Shown here: positions 34,188 to 45,465 of the stretch, piece by piece | How positions within the stretch are numbered: position 1 is the stretch's first letter | How the letters are laid out: each line of letters starts with the position of its first letter | NCBI GenBank assembly: GCA_028571685.1 | Contig: CM053142.1 | Coordinates: forward strand, 127,712,796-127,776,795 | Direction of reading: 5' to 3' | DNA from: Heterohyrax brucei | Taxonomy: Eukaryota > Chordata > Mammalia > Hyracoidea > Procaviidae | DNA: 64,000 nucleotides | The notes under the pieces: model-generated | Database searches by the model: none | The model's input: the letters and a program-made list of their open reading frames with translations, nothing else | What the model was told of the DNA's origin: nothing | Position numbers and translations under genes: made by a program

Positions 34188-34959
34188 TATGCTACCTCTT
34201 GAAATGGCTGAATGTCTACCAATTGTTTCTGGTATAAAGATTTTGCATATTTCTTCCATCTTCTTTTGGTGCTTTCTGAGTCATTTAATATTTTCTCTGT
34301 GGAATCTTTCACTATTGCAACTGGAGGCTCGAAATTTTTCTTCAGTTCTTTCAGCTGGATAAAAGCAAAGTATGTCCTTTCCTTTTAGTTTTCTATTCCA
34401 GCTCTTTCTGTGTCATTATAATACTTTACTTTGTATTCAGGAACCACATTTAGAAATCACTTGTTCAGTTCTTTTACTTCATCATTCCTTCTTTCTGTTT
34501 TAGCTACTTATGTTCAAGAGCAAGTTTCAGGGTCTATCCTGACATGCAATTTGGTCTTTTCTTTCTTTTCTGTCTTTTTAATGACCTCTTGCTTCATGTA
34601 TGATGTCTTTGATGTTGTTCCACGACTCATCTGATCTTCAGTCTTTAGTGTTCAGCACATCAAATCTGCTCTTGAGAAGATCTCTAAACTCAGGTGGGAT
34701 ATACTCAAGGTTGTACTTTGGCTCTCATGGACTTGTTCTAATTTTCATCAGTTTTAATTTCACCTTGCATTATGAGCAATTGATAGTCTGCTCTGCAGTC
34801 AGCACCTGGTCTTGTTCTGACTGCTGATATTGAGCTTTTCCATTGTCTCTTTCCACAGATTCAATGCCTGTGTATTCTACCTGGTGAGGCCCATTTGTGT
34901 AGTCACCATTTATGTTGGTGAAAAAAGGTGTTTGCAATGAAGAAATCAGTCTTGTAAAG
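34188..34959 (-). mobile_element. RTE copy A, 5' part after the insertion
   Basis: The RTE resumes exactly where the mariner ends: 'tatgctacctcttgaaatgg', 'ctgaatgtctaccaattg', 'tcttcagttctttcagctgg', 'ctaaactcaggtgggatata', 'ttggctctcatggacttgtt'. This is collinear with 54260-55210 of the near-complete RTE, covering part of the linker and endonuclease region. It stops at the 15-bp target duplication at 34960. Confidence 0.85.
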
Positions 34960-35063
34960 TGTAACTAATATTACCAAATAATATGTGTAGAAATTGTCAA
35001 ATGGAAACCTTATTCACTATGTAAATTTTCACAACACACACACACACACACATACATACACAC
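34960..35063 (+). mobile_element. L1 3'UTR relic, right part with CA-rich tail
   Basis: Continuation of the outermost L1 relic: tgtaactaatattac, then 'atgtgtagaaattgtcaaat', 'ttcactatgtaaattttcac' and a (CA)n-rich tail at about 35032-35063. The same order is seen in L1 3' ends at 7780-7912 and 49985-50070. The A-rich tail has evolved into a CA microsatellite. Confidence 0.75.
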
Positions 35064-35609
35064 ATAATCCAAGAAGCTGGACTATATGAAGAAGAATGAG
35101 GCATCAGAATTGGAGGAAGACTCATTAACAACCTGCATTATACAGATGATGCAACCCAGCTAGCCAGAAGTGAAGAGGATTTGAAACACTTCCTAATAAA
35201 GATCAGAGACCACAGCCTTCAGTATGGATTGCACTGCAACATCAAGAAAACAAAAATCCTCACAACTTTACCACTAAGCAGTATCATAATAAATGGAGAA
35301 AAGATTGTCTCTACAATCAACACCCATGGAAGCAACAGTCAAGAAATAAAAGAATGCTTTGCATTGGGAAAATCTGCTGCAGAGGACCTTTTCAAAGTGT
35401 TAAAATGTAAAGATGCCACCTTGAAGACTAGGGTGTACCTGACTCAAGTCATGGTATTTTCAGTCACATCATATGCAGGTGAAAGCTGGACAATGAACAA
35501 GGAAGTCAGAAGAAAAACTGATGCCTTTGAATTGTGGTGTTAGAGAAGTATAGTGAATGTACCATGGACTGCCAAAAGAACAAACAGATGTGTTCTGGAA
35601 GAAGTACAA
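35064..35609 (+). mobile_element. RTE copy B, left part
   Basis: Plus-strand RTE starting inside the reverse-transcriptase gene: 'ataatccaagaagctggact', 'tatgaagaagaatgaggcat', 'acaacctgcattatacagat'. The frame at 35181-35543 keeps LQYGLHCNIKKTKILT and AGESWTMNKE, matching the RTE C-terminus. It is interrupted by an L1 at 35610 and resumes at 38292. Confidence 0.88.
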
Positions 35610-38291
35610 ACAGGGAGCAGATACATACACCTCCTTGATTCCCTCTGAAAACTAAGGCCTACAAAAATAAATGAATGGAGCAGTGCCAGTGTTCTGGGAG
35701 ACCCAAGATCAGGAATGGAGTTGTGAGATTGGACTGAGTGAAAAAAGGGGAAACTACTTCTGTCGGAGGTAATGCAGTGGCACTGAGTTCTGCTTCTGCT
35801 GGCTCTTTGTTTGAGGGGACTGCAGGTACAGATGCCTTCTTTGTTACCCAGGAGGCTAGGACTGGGCTTGCCAAGCCTATGAGCCTGACACAAGCCAGCT
35901 ACTACACGGAACTGCAGCACCTAAGTAAACAGTGTGTTCCCCAGTAGAGAGACTGTGCTTGAGACAGCCACATTTAAACAGCCCAGCAGTGGCAGACAAC
36001 TGGGAGTGCTCTCCACTTGCTTCTCAGAGCTGCACTGTGGGTACTGCTGACTCATTGTAGCACCATCTTGGGCAGCTGAGAGGTGGAGTTAGCTATGACA
36101 GTTCTCACTTGGGGCTAATTCCAAGGCTGAGCAACAGTGCCTGTCAGGTTAGTGCTCTTCCCAGCAGAAAAGCTGTTTTTAAGACAATCGTAGCCAGAAA
36201 ATGTGCTGGGGGTTGGTGGCCAAGAGTGGCAGTACCCTAGCTCCACCCTTAGTTGAGCCGTATTATACCATCTGGAGATGGCTATATCCTACTGTCTGGG
36301 GTAAAAACAGTCTCTTTAACAAATGGTGTTGTCAAAATTGATTATCCATCTGCAAAAACTGAAACAAGACCCATATCTCACATCGTACACAAAAACTATC
36401 TCAAATTTGATCCAAGATCTAAATATCAAACCTAAAATGATAAAAATCATGCAAGACAAAACAGGGTCAACAATGGAACTTCTAATGTGCAGCTTAAACA
36501 AACTATGAAACGTGACCAACAATGCATGAACAACAGAAAATAGATAAATAGGAACTACTAAGAATCAAACACTTTTACTCATCCAAGGACTTTATCAAGA
36601 GAGTTAAAACACTACCTACACAATCGAAAAAAATATTTGGCAGCTACATGTTGTATCAACATTTGATTTCCCTAATCTGCATGGCATTGCAGAATGTTCA
36701 CAAGAAAAAGGATTAAGCAATGGGCAACAGAGACTGACAGACACTTCACCAAAGAAGACATCCAGACAGCCAAAAGACACATGAGGAAATGCTTACAATC
36801 ATTAGCTGTTAGAGAAATCCTAATCTAAACTACAAGAAGATACCATCTCACCCCAACAAGGATGGCAATAATCCAAAAAACACAACAACAAATGCTGGAG
36901 AGGCTGCAGAGAGATGGAACTCTCCTACACTGCTGGTGGGAATGCAAAATGGTACAACCTCTTTGGAAAGCAAATTGGCACTTTCTTAAAAAGCTAGAAA
37001 TAGAAATAACTTATAATCCAGCAATCCCTCTGCTCAGAACACGTCCCATAGAAATTAGGGCAGTCACAAGAACAGATACATGCACACAAGTGTTTATTGC
37101 AGCACAGTCCACAATAGCAAAATTGTGGAATCATTCTAGGTGCCCATCAACAGAGGAAAGGATAAACAAACTATGGTACATATACTCAATGGAACACCAC
37201 GCAGTGATAAAGAACAATGGTGATTTTAGGAAGCATGTTGTAACCTGGTTTCAACTAGAAGATGTTATGCTGAGTGAAATCAGTCAGTGGCAAAAGGACA
37301 AGTATTGTATGAGACCTCTGCTACAAGGACTGAAAAATAGACTTACGTACAGAAGAAAAGACTCTTTGATGGCTACAAGAGTTGGGAGGGAGGGAGAGGG
37401 TTGGTCATAGACTAGATAGTAGATAGAAATTTGGTTAGATGAAAGCAGTGACAGTGCACAGTGGAGAGAAGATTAACATAACTGGACTACACCATAAACT
37501 AAAAGGTTTTCTAAATATTTCATAAGATATTTCATAAGATAGAGTAGCAGGGGTGATGGTCTGGGGACCCCGTTTTCAGGGAACACTGAGGCCAGTTGGC
37601 ATAACCAGTATATTGCTAAGAGAGTCTTCTGCAGCCCAAATTGGCGAGTGGCATCTGGGGTCTTAAAAGCTAGCAAGCTGCCATCTGAGGCACACCAAAT
37701 AGTCCCAACTTGTCTGGAACAGGTGGTGACCAAAAACAAGGACACAAGGCAAAAAGAGCCCAAGAGACAGAAGGACCCATATGAACGGGAGACTGTATCA
37801 ACATGAGACCGGAAGAACCAGATGGAGCCCAGCCACCTCCAAGGGCAGCTGTGATGGGGGACACAAGAGTCCCTGAGGTAACATGAGAAAAAGGTGTGCA
37901 GCTCAAGAACTCGACTGAGAAAGCAGAATTGATGCCCCAACAGCCTGGAGGGTCCCCTGGGAACATGGCCCCTAAAACTGCTGCTGGCCCTGACTGGAAA
38001 ACAGTACTAACGTTGACTCTTCAGACAAGAACAAACTGGATTCGGAGACATGGTGTGCATACTTTGCAGCTCTATACATTTATGGGAGGCTGTCCTACTG
38101 GTTTCCTTCTAGACAGGCAAGAAGAGGGTAGAGAGGAGGGGACAAGTGCTCATTAAGAGGATGCTAGAAATACTGACGGAAAAGGAGGAATGTGCTATTG
38201 GGTGAGGAGAGTAAATGGGGCTGCAGATAGGCAGGCAGGCAGGCAAAATTGATTTGGATTGTCTACTTTCACTTAATCACAATAAAAAAAA
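35610..38291 (+). mobile_element. Internally deleted L1 inside RTE copy B
   Basis: Flanked by aagtacaa duplications (35602-35609 and 38292-38299) and ending in an A-run after aataaaa. Its 5' ~640 bp resemble an L1 5'UTR, with blocks similar to 23060-23600. It then jumps near 36298 to ORF2 sequence that corresponds to about 27868 of the L1(+), beginning ctggggtaaaaacagtctc. All of ORF1 and most of ORF2 are missing. The 3'UTR is complete. Confidence 0.85.
36862..37410 (+). pseudogene. L1 ORF2 C-terminus remnant
   Basis: The longest frame here, 182 codons, is the end of an L1 ORF2. It carries HCWWECKMVQPLWKANWHFL with the cysteine-rich segment, then VFIAAQSTIAKLWNHSRCPS, MEHHAVIKNNGDF and a terminal purine-tract-encoded GREGEGWS. 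It has no polymerase or endonuclease, and a frame break precedes it. Confidence 0.9.
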
Positions 38292-38540
38292 AAGTACAAC
38301 CAGAGTGCTCCTTGGAAGCAAAGATGGCTAGACTTCATCTCACATACTTTAGACATGTTTTCAGGAGGGTTCAGTCCCTGAAGAAAGACATCAGGTACAG
38401 TGGAGAATCAGTGAAAAAGAGGAAGACCCTTTATGAGATGAATTGACAGTGGCTTAAGCGTGAAAAAGATTGTGGGCATGATGCAAGACCAGGTAGTATT
38501 TCATTCTGTTGTGCATAGGGTCACACCTAACAACAAAACC
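38292..38540 (+). mobile_element. RTE copy B, 3' end
   Basis: Resumes after the L1 with aagtacaaccagagtgctcc, then 'tggctagacttcatctcaca', 'agaaagacatcaggtacagt', 'aaagaggaagaccctttatg', 'attctgttgtgcatagggtc' and an A/T-rich tail near 38540. It is collinear with the RTE 3' end at 50430-50768. Confidence 0.88.
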
Positions 38541-41500
38541 ACATATATAAATACGTATATACATTTATATTAAAAAAAAAGAAGAGGAAAAAGATGCTGT
38601 CTACCATTTTATCCCCTAGAGTTAGTCTCCCCTTGGTTTGACATGGACTTTCTTTACCAAAATGTCAATGGCTAGCATTGTATTTTTTAATTACTCCTCC
38701 TTACTTTACACTGTAAACTGTTTATTGGGGGGGGGGTTGAACTGTAGGAAATGAATAATAAAGAGATCAAGAAAGCAAATGTAATTAAGATAATAAATGA
38801 AACCATTTCTTTTCATCATTCCTGTAAGTACAATTTATCTGGTGAAAATGATTATATTGGCATTAGACATTGTTATGCTAAAAAAATGAAGAGTGAAGGT
38901 TTCATAATATTTCCATTTTAAGCATCACCTTGCAGTGTTGTATTTCAAAGTCTGACCTCAGGAGGGTCCCTTTCAGTGTCACATTAAGAATATTTAAAAG
39001 AAACAAGGAAGTCCACCAGAAAGATAGATATCAACACAAAGATCTGAAGTTTTAAGCAGCAATACAATCTTACCTAAATTTTTTACACATCTCACTACTT
39101 TTTTTATCCTTACTAGATAAATGAATGGTTTAAACATTAGGTGATTCCTTTGTTGTGTTACATTAATAAAATAATATTTGACTACATGTTTTGTATTTTA
39201 TCAATAGGCTGCAGTAATAAGCAAAATAAAATCCAAAGGAATGAGTTTGTTTTAAAATGCAGAAGTAAATCAAGACCCTATCAATATATTAATAACTTTC
39301 CTTAATGCCAAATTTTCAAGTGTTAGTTAAAACTCTTTAGGGATGTAACCACTAAAGTCTACAGAGTGACTGTGACATGTATTTGGCAAGATCTCCTGAG
39401 TGAATTGTACACAGTAAGGGTGAACACAAAACAGACAAGAAGGTAAACCTTTCCTGATTCAGAATGAAATTGCCTCTGCCAGTTTTCACTTGAACTACTC
39501 ACAGAGGTATCAGGGACAGCAATGGCAAGACTTAAAAGTAGGAGATGACTGTTTAGAAGAAATTCAGATTCTGCTTTATGTAAGAGAGTCAATTCCATTC
39601 ACCTTGAAACAAAATTTATCTACACTGGGTGTCAAAACATTAAAAGATCATACATATCATCAAATTTTAAAAGAATATCTAAGGTTCCAGATATACTATT
39701 ACTTAGAAAGACAAAGTTTGAGTAGCCATATATACAACACATTCTGTACGTTTTGATGAAGAAAAATGTTATTTACACATTTTTAGGTCAGTTCCAAAAA
39801 TCTCTTAGGAAAAACCCTAGAAGCTCTAAGAGATGAAAACTGGAGTAAATAAAGCCTACCTTTCATAAATGCCTGTACGCAATGGCTGTTTGACCTGAAT
39901 TACACAACACATTTTGAGCTTTGTAACTCTTAGAGTGCATATAATTTTTAATTGACTTTTCTTTGGCAATATCAGAATGTTTGTATTATATTCATGGGAC
40001 TCCCTCTGGTGTATAACTTAACACATGAAAATTCTTATTTTACTCTACCAAAGTTTCCTTGCAGCCTGATGGATAAGGTGTCTAATTATGGAGTACTATA
40101 GAGGGCTTTAGATCCAATCATATGTTTTTATTGAAAATGAGGTCATGTTGGGTTGTGCGATATGGCTAAACAATCAGTTAACTATTTTTCCAAACCAGAT
40201 ACATAGTAATTAGGTTTAGTAACATGGCTTCTTCTCTAAGATCCATAACTCAGACATGGTGGTTTGGGAACAATATGGGTCGGAATTGTGTATGTTTTTC
40301 TTGGCCATTTAAATAAATGAAGTTTTTAAAACTTGACTGTGTTTTAAATAACATTTAATTTTACTTTTGTTTTTTCTTTACATAGCATTACCTAACTGAG
40401 TAGTTTCCAAACAATCATCTAAAATTATGTGGTCCAAGACTGATCACTGGAGTAATGAAAGTCACATTTTTACAGATGAAAAATGAATAGCGGAGTTCTG
40501 GATAATAATTTAAACAGTGATACCCTTAATTATCTCCAGGAATATTTTGATAGTAGATTTCCAGACATTTCATGGAAATATTGATTTCACCTATGCTGTC
40601 TTATTACACCCCCCAAAAATCATTGACATGTTCTATCCCCAGTGTTCTCTGAGTTCCAAAGGCTTGTTTTTTTGAGTACCTGGAAGACCTAGTGTTCACT
40701 CTGGTATTCAGGAAATACAACACTCATGCTCTGTCTAGGTCCAATTGTTTCCATTTTATTAAAACATTAAATTTTGCATCGTCAATGACTTTATGTTCCA
40801 GTCAGGCCTAATTTTTCACTATTCAAGGTGTAGGTTTAGGCATAGATTCTTAGTAGATACTCTTAATACTTTTCTTTGGTGGTTTGGCCATGTAAAATTT
40901 TCTCCTATTCTAGCTTTGGTTTACTAGATAATTCTTACAGTCAACATTTGTACCTCAAAAGGGTAGTTTTTAGTGTACATTACAGAATTTCCAAATACAT
41001 CTTAGGCTTACTACTTATATGACTTCAAAAAATGTGAAGTTTTCCAAGTTGTTCTGACTGTGACATTAAAATGCCTTCCAGGGCATTTATGAACAGCTGT
41101 ATTGAATAGCCTGACATCTGTGAAATCAAAAGTGTATTCCGAATTCAGCTTTCAAACCACAGGATTCAAGTAAGCAAAAACTGACCATGTGTTAAAAACA
41201 CTTGAAACTCTTCCTCTTGTAACTGTTTATCTACATTTTGAAAACTCTGTTTACATTGTAGTAACAGCTGTGTTTAAAAGGGACATGACAGAGCAGACTA
41301 ATTTATAATGCAAAACTCTATTCTAAAAAAAAAAAAAACTTATGTTTGAAAAAACACTTCAAAAGAGGGCAAAAATGATTAAAATAGACACAACCATTTG
41401 TTTAAACTATGACTTTCTCAAGAAAAAACAGCCTAATGTAAACTGGCCTGTGAATGTTCTAAGCAGCTGTTCTGTGTAATGCCTCCACAAAACTTTTGCA

Positions 41501-41882
41501 GGGAAGGGGCACAGAAGGAAAATGGGAAACTGACCATAACAAAAGGTTATTAACATTTGAGGAATGGCACAAATCCAAAGATTAAACAGTAAATATTTTT
41601 GAAGTGTGCCAAGTTAGTTAAATTGGAGTCAAAGAAACAGTACCAGTGACCATCACTATATTGAGTGACCTTACAGTTGAGAGTGAAGAAGTCACACTGA
41701 ACCAGCATTTACTGAGTTTCCACAGGAAAAACTAAAACGACCTTTCGATAAGAAACCGCCCAAATAAATAAATACTTGTTTTGTCTATGTTGTACCATAT
41801 ATCACTAACCTTTCTTTTTATCTCCGTTAAAAAATAGTATCATTGTTTGGGTATCTTGCAAACATGATCTTAAGGTCTCTTC
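38541..41882. other. 3.3-kb repeat-poor block
   Basis: AT-rich sequence without any recognised SINE, L1 or RTE copy, unlike everything around it. It contains one 88-codon plus frame at 39490-39756, with no recognised domain and probably chance. There is a 10-G run near 38727 and an A-run at 41325. No convincing exon, CpG island or polyadenylation cluster was found. It may be conserved non-coding or simply unresolved old sequence. Confidence 0.5.
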
Positions 41883-42050
41883 GGGAATTCTAGTGGCCTA
41901 GTGGTTAAGTGCTACATCTGCTAACCAAAAGGTCAGCAGTTCAAATCCACCAGGCGTTCCTTAGAAACTCTATGAGGCAGTTCTATTCTGTCCTATAAGG
42001 TTGCTATGAGTTGAAATAAACTTGATGGCAATAGACTTTTTTTTTTTTAA
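41883..42050 (+). mobile_element. AfroSINE-type SINE
   Basis: Plus-strand, well-preserved copy: 'tggcctagtggttaagtgct', 'aaaaggtcagcagttcaaat', 'ctgtcctataaggttgctat' and a poly(T) end at 42038-42049. First of six SINE pieces in 1.2 kb. Confidence 0.92.
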
Positions 42051-42059
42051 GGCCTCTTT

Positions 42060-42262
42060 AGGAGGCTGGGAGGCACAAGTTGTCCGTGATGGACTACTAG
42101 CTGAAAGACTGGCAGTTCGACTCCACCCAGCAGCTACATGGAAGACAAGTCCTGGCAACCTGCTTCTGTAAAGATTACAGCCAAAAATTTCTATGAAGCC
42201 ATTCTACTCTGTAGTACATGGGGTAGCCATCAGTAGAAATGGATTCAAGAGCAATGAATGGT
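42060..42262 (+). mobile_element. AfroSINE-related SINE, longer-linker subtype
   Basis: Plus-strand copy: 'ggaggcacaagttgtccgtg' head (diverged), 'gactggcagttcgactccac' B-box, 'ctggcaacctgcttctgtaa' linker, 'gtagtacatggggtagccat', and an aatgaatggttg end. Confidence 0.85.
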
Positions 42263-42446
42263 TGTTTTTCCTTCTTTCTTTCGTTCCCATAATGCCATTC
42301 CGTCGTTTTCACACGCTTTTCTCTGCTGACTTCCCCCAAATTCCTTAAATCCCACCTGCAGCTACCTCTTCTTAAATGCAGCAAAGTGAAAACAACAACA
42401 ACAAAAACACAGTTTCAGAGATATAGATTGTGGTAATACGTCGACC

Positions 42447-42606
42447 AAAAAAACAAATCCACTGCTGTCAAGTCAAATCCAACTCACAGAGACCTTACAG
42501 ACAGAGAAGAACTGCCCTGTAGATTTTCCAAAGAGCGCCTAGTGGATTTGAATCACTGACCTTTAGGTTAACAGCTATAGTGTTTAACCACTACACCACC
42601 AGGGTT
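42447..42606 (-). mobile_element. AfroSINE-type SINE
   Basis: Minus-strand copy: 'caaatccactgctgtcaagt', 'ttttccaaagagcgcctagt', 'gatttgaatcactgacc' and 'accactacaccaccagggtt'. Confidence 0.9.
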
Positions 42607-42876
42607 TATGGTAAAACATATATACAAAAATTTAAATACTGTATATAAAATGATATTAAATATTGTTTAAAAAATACATGGAGTGAAAGTATAAATTCTG
42701 GAAATAATCTGATAGGAAGATAGAGGATTATGATGGGAAAGGATAGACAGGAGTCTCCAACTGTGTTTGTAATTTTTTTTAAGTTAGGTGATAGATTCAT
42801 GGGTGTTGGCTTTATTATTTTTATACTTTTATGTATGGTTGAACTACATCACTAAAAATGTTTTTAATAAAAGAGA
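42607..42876 (+). mobile_element. Old L1 3'UTR fragment, probable
   Basis: AT-rich with the order 'aagttaggtgatagattcat', 'gggtgttggctttattattt', 'ttttatgtatggttgaacta' and 'tttttaataaaagag'. This resembles the ends of old mammalian L1s (L1M). Short, so tentative. Confidence 0.5.
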
Positions 42877-42907
42877 GTGAATGGGCAATGTTAACATCTC
42901 TCAAAAC

Positions 42908-43062
42908 GCTGTTTTTGATGCCATCGATTCCATTCTGACTCACATCCACCATACTGAGCGCAGTAGAACTGCCCCGTAAGGTTTCTAAGGAGCCACCGCT
43001 GGGCTAGCACAACTGACTTTTTGGTTAGCAGCCAGGCACTTCTGCATTGCACCATCATATCA
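42908..43062 (-). mobile_element. AfroSINE-type SINE
   Basis: Minus-strand, diverged copy: 'tgatgccatcgattccattc', 'agtagaactgccccgtaagg', 'tttctaaggagccaccg', 'ttggttagcagccaggcact' and a shortened head. Confidence 0.85.
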
Positions 43063-43063
43063 A

Positions 43064-43125
43064 AGGGAAAAAAACCACTGCAGCCCAGTCAATTCCCACT
43101 CATAATGACCCTATAGGCCAGAGTC
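43064..43125 (-). mobile_element. AfroSINE 3' fragment
   Basis: Only the terminal ~60 bp: 'aaaaccactgcagcccagtc', 'aattcccactcataatgacc' and 'ctataggccagagt'. The tRNA-like head is missing. Confidence 0.75.
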
Positions 43126-43404
43126 ACTAGGACTCTAAAATATCATTACAGAAAGCTATATTCTTCTCTGGCATTTCTGTTTAATAGTCTTCGAGAATCT
43201 ATTTCCTGCTAACCAACAAAATAATAAACAATTAGAAATACATTGCAGTACCTAAAGAGATGTTACTCAGTATTTCTCTACCAAACACGAGCAAACTTAG
43301 AAAGATTATATACATATATTTAAATATGAATCTTTAAAATATCCAATATTTTCATTTTTGTCTATAAGGTCCTTGTTGGTCCACTGAGTAACCAATCAAG
43401 AAGA

Positions 43405-43640
43405 GTTAGACTGTAGAGTGGAAACTGCCCAAGGGTACAGAATCCAGGAGCCCTGAGTTCAACAGCAATCTTGCCAGTCGCTGAACGTGTTCGTAGATAG
43501 ACAACTGGACCTCTGCGAGCCTGTTTCCTTACCAAATGGAGGCAGTGATAGTATCGTCCTCACTGAGTTATAAGGATTAAATGAAAATGAGGAAGTCCCT
43601 TGTGAATCAGAAACTTATTTTGCCGAAAATAATAACTCAT
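43405..43640 (+). mobile_element. MIR SINE
   Basis: Plus-strand MIR: 'agactgtagagtggaaactg', 'gagccctgagttcaacagca', 'ctctgcgagcctgtttcctt', 'accaaatggaggcagtgata', 'gagttataaggattaaatga'. The last motif is the usual MIR 3' part. Confidence 0.75.
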
Positions 43641-45465
43641 TTCTTTAGCATTTAAATGCAGAAAATGCTTACCACATGAAACTTACTTAAAGGATCATTT
43701 GTTCTGGCAGAAGAGGCAAGATTAACATTCAAAACAATAGCAGGCAGCACAAAAGAAAAGAAAAGAAAACAAACACAAGTTAAGCTATAGAGTTGAGACT
43801 ATGAGATATACAAGGGATGATCAGTGAAGTTCAGAGTCTTGAATGATGAATGATGAATGATTTTCTCCAAGTCTTGAGGAATGGTGTTTAGTTCAGGGAA
43901 AGGGTGTGTAATAGGACAAAGAGAAAAGTGATCTATTTGAAAAATAGCAGTGATAGGCTTAATTTGTCCATTCTAGTTAGGATTTTTTCTTTCACTGGCT
44001 TTCCAGTCTTTGTTCTTACTAAGTGTGGAAGGCTTGCTCGCTCCTGTAGTTTAATCTAACTTTAAACTTACATGAAGAAAGGACCTGAGAAGCAGTGAGA
44101 ACTGATGCTTACAACATGACAGTCTTTCACCAGTTACCATCCAGGTGTGTGGATCTGGCTTTTAGCAGCTGTTTTACTAGGTTCACAGCATCTTGTCACA
44201 CATTTTTGTCCACAGCTATTTCATCATCATGAAGTATCATGGTGAGAAATCTCATTCTTGCTTTGAAACATTCCAGAATCTTAAATTTATTATTTTAAAA
44301 TGTAGTCCAGAAATGGACCAGAAAAGGTGTTATGATATTCTTGGACAAGTCTGGCTTACTGGATGTTGAGGGAGGGTCTATTGGCTTAAACTTCCATTTT
44401 ATTTGCTCTTTATTTTTAAAACATAAATTCAAGATGTAATTCTTGGTTTTAATCTACATGAAATACTCTGTTAAAATAATTACTTTGGCCAGATTTTATT
44501 TAAAAAAATGTGTGATCCCCACTGTTTTCTGCTCAGGGATAGTATGTATCCAGAAGTTGTAATACAATGCTATGTTACTAAAGACTTTTGAGTTCTCGGT
44601 AACATGAAAAATGGTGTTGCAGAGTTTTCTTGTTTGTGGTGAAATACACTGTCATCACATTCCTTTCAATAAGTGGTGATGGGATGTTTGTTTCTAAGTA
44701 AACAGTCATTACTTTGTTGAGGATAAGACAGTACTGAAATTGAAGATAACTGGTGGGCGAAAATCCATTGACAGGGTTAGAAACAAAAGAGCTTCACATT
44801 CTACCCCTGCCTTCTTTTTGTTACAGGAGGTAAGGCAGGAGGAACTGGTGTGTATGAAGAAGGGATTGTTTTTGGTGGAGACAAGCCTAGTATTTCAGGG
44901 AAATAAGAAAGTAATAACAGCTGTAAAGTCAAGGTGAGAAATGGCGCACACTTCTTCCTCCTTCCTGCTTCCCACTTCAAGTTACACTCCATCTGGAATA
45001 CTTTAGACCTTTCCCCAACATTTTAGTTATTGAAAATAAACCTGGAAATTTTTGTCTGCCTACCCTCTGGTTGGGGCACAAAGAACTAAGCCTTTCTTAG
45101 TAAATTCCCATGATTTACTTACATAGTAAAAACTAGCCATAATTCAGGCACCTCATAGCATGTTACAGGCCAAAATATATCACCCAACTCCATTTTCTAC
45201 TTAATTAATTATGCTGCCCACCTCACCCCACTTCCACCACCCACCCTGCATATTTCTCTTCCTTTCTGCCTTATTTAGTCCTTTAAAGCTGAGGCCAGCC
45301 TGACCTCACTTTATAGATCAGCCCAAGTGGTACTTAAACAGCCTCAGGTTTCCTTTCATGGGAGTGCAGCATGCCAATTTCCCATTCTTAGGGCCCAGTG
45401 ATAAACTCTGTAAACCATTTTTCCTAAAATTCTTTTGTGGATAGTCATATTCAAAACTTAGGATA
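43641..45465. other. Unassigned block of 1.8 kb
   Basis: No recognised repeats. It contains a possible exon-like segment at 44827-44933 (see findings) and an AAAAG-rich tract near 43755-43770. Otherwise AT-rich with no long frames. Confidence 0.5.

Noticed and set aside
35032..35063. CA microsatellite as an independent feature
   Set aside because: It sits exactly at the tail position of the outer L1 relic and is better seen as that element's evolved tail.
37473..37940. 155-codon minus-strand frame with Cys- and Leu-rich composition
   Set aside because: It is antisense to the L1 3'UTR of the internally deleted L1, and no independent features support it.
39490..39756. 88-codon open frame in the repeat-poor block
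   Set aside because: It has no recognisable domain and no splice context, and frames of this length arise by chance in AT-rich DNA of this size.
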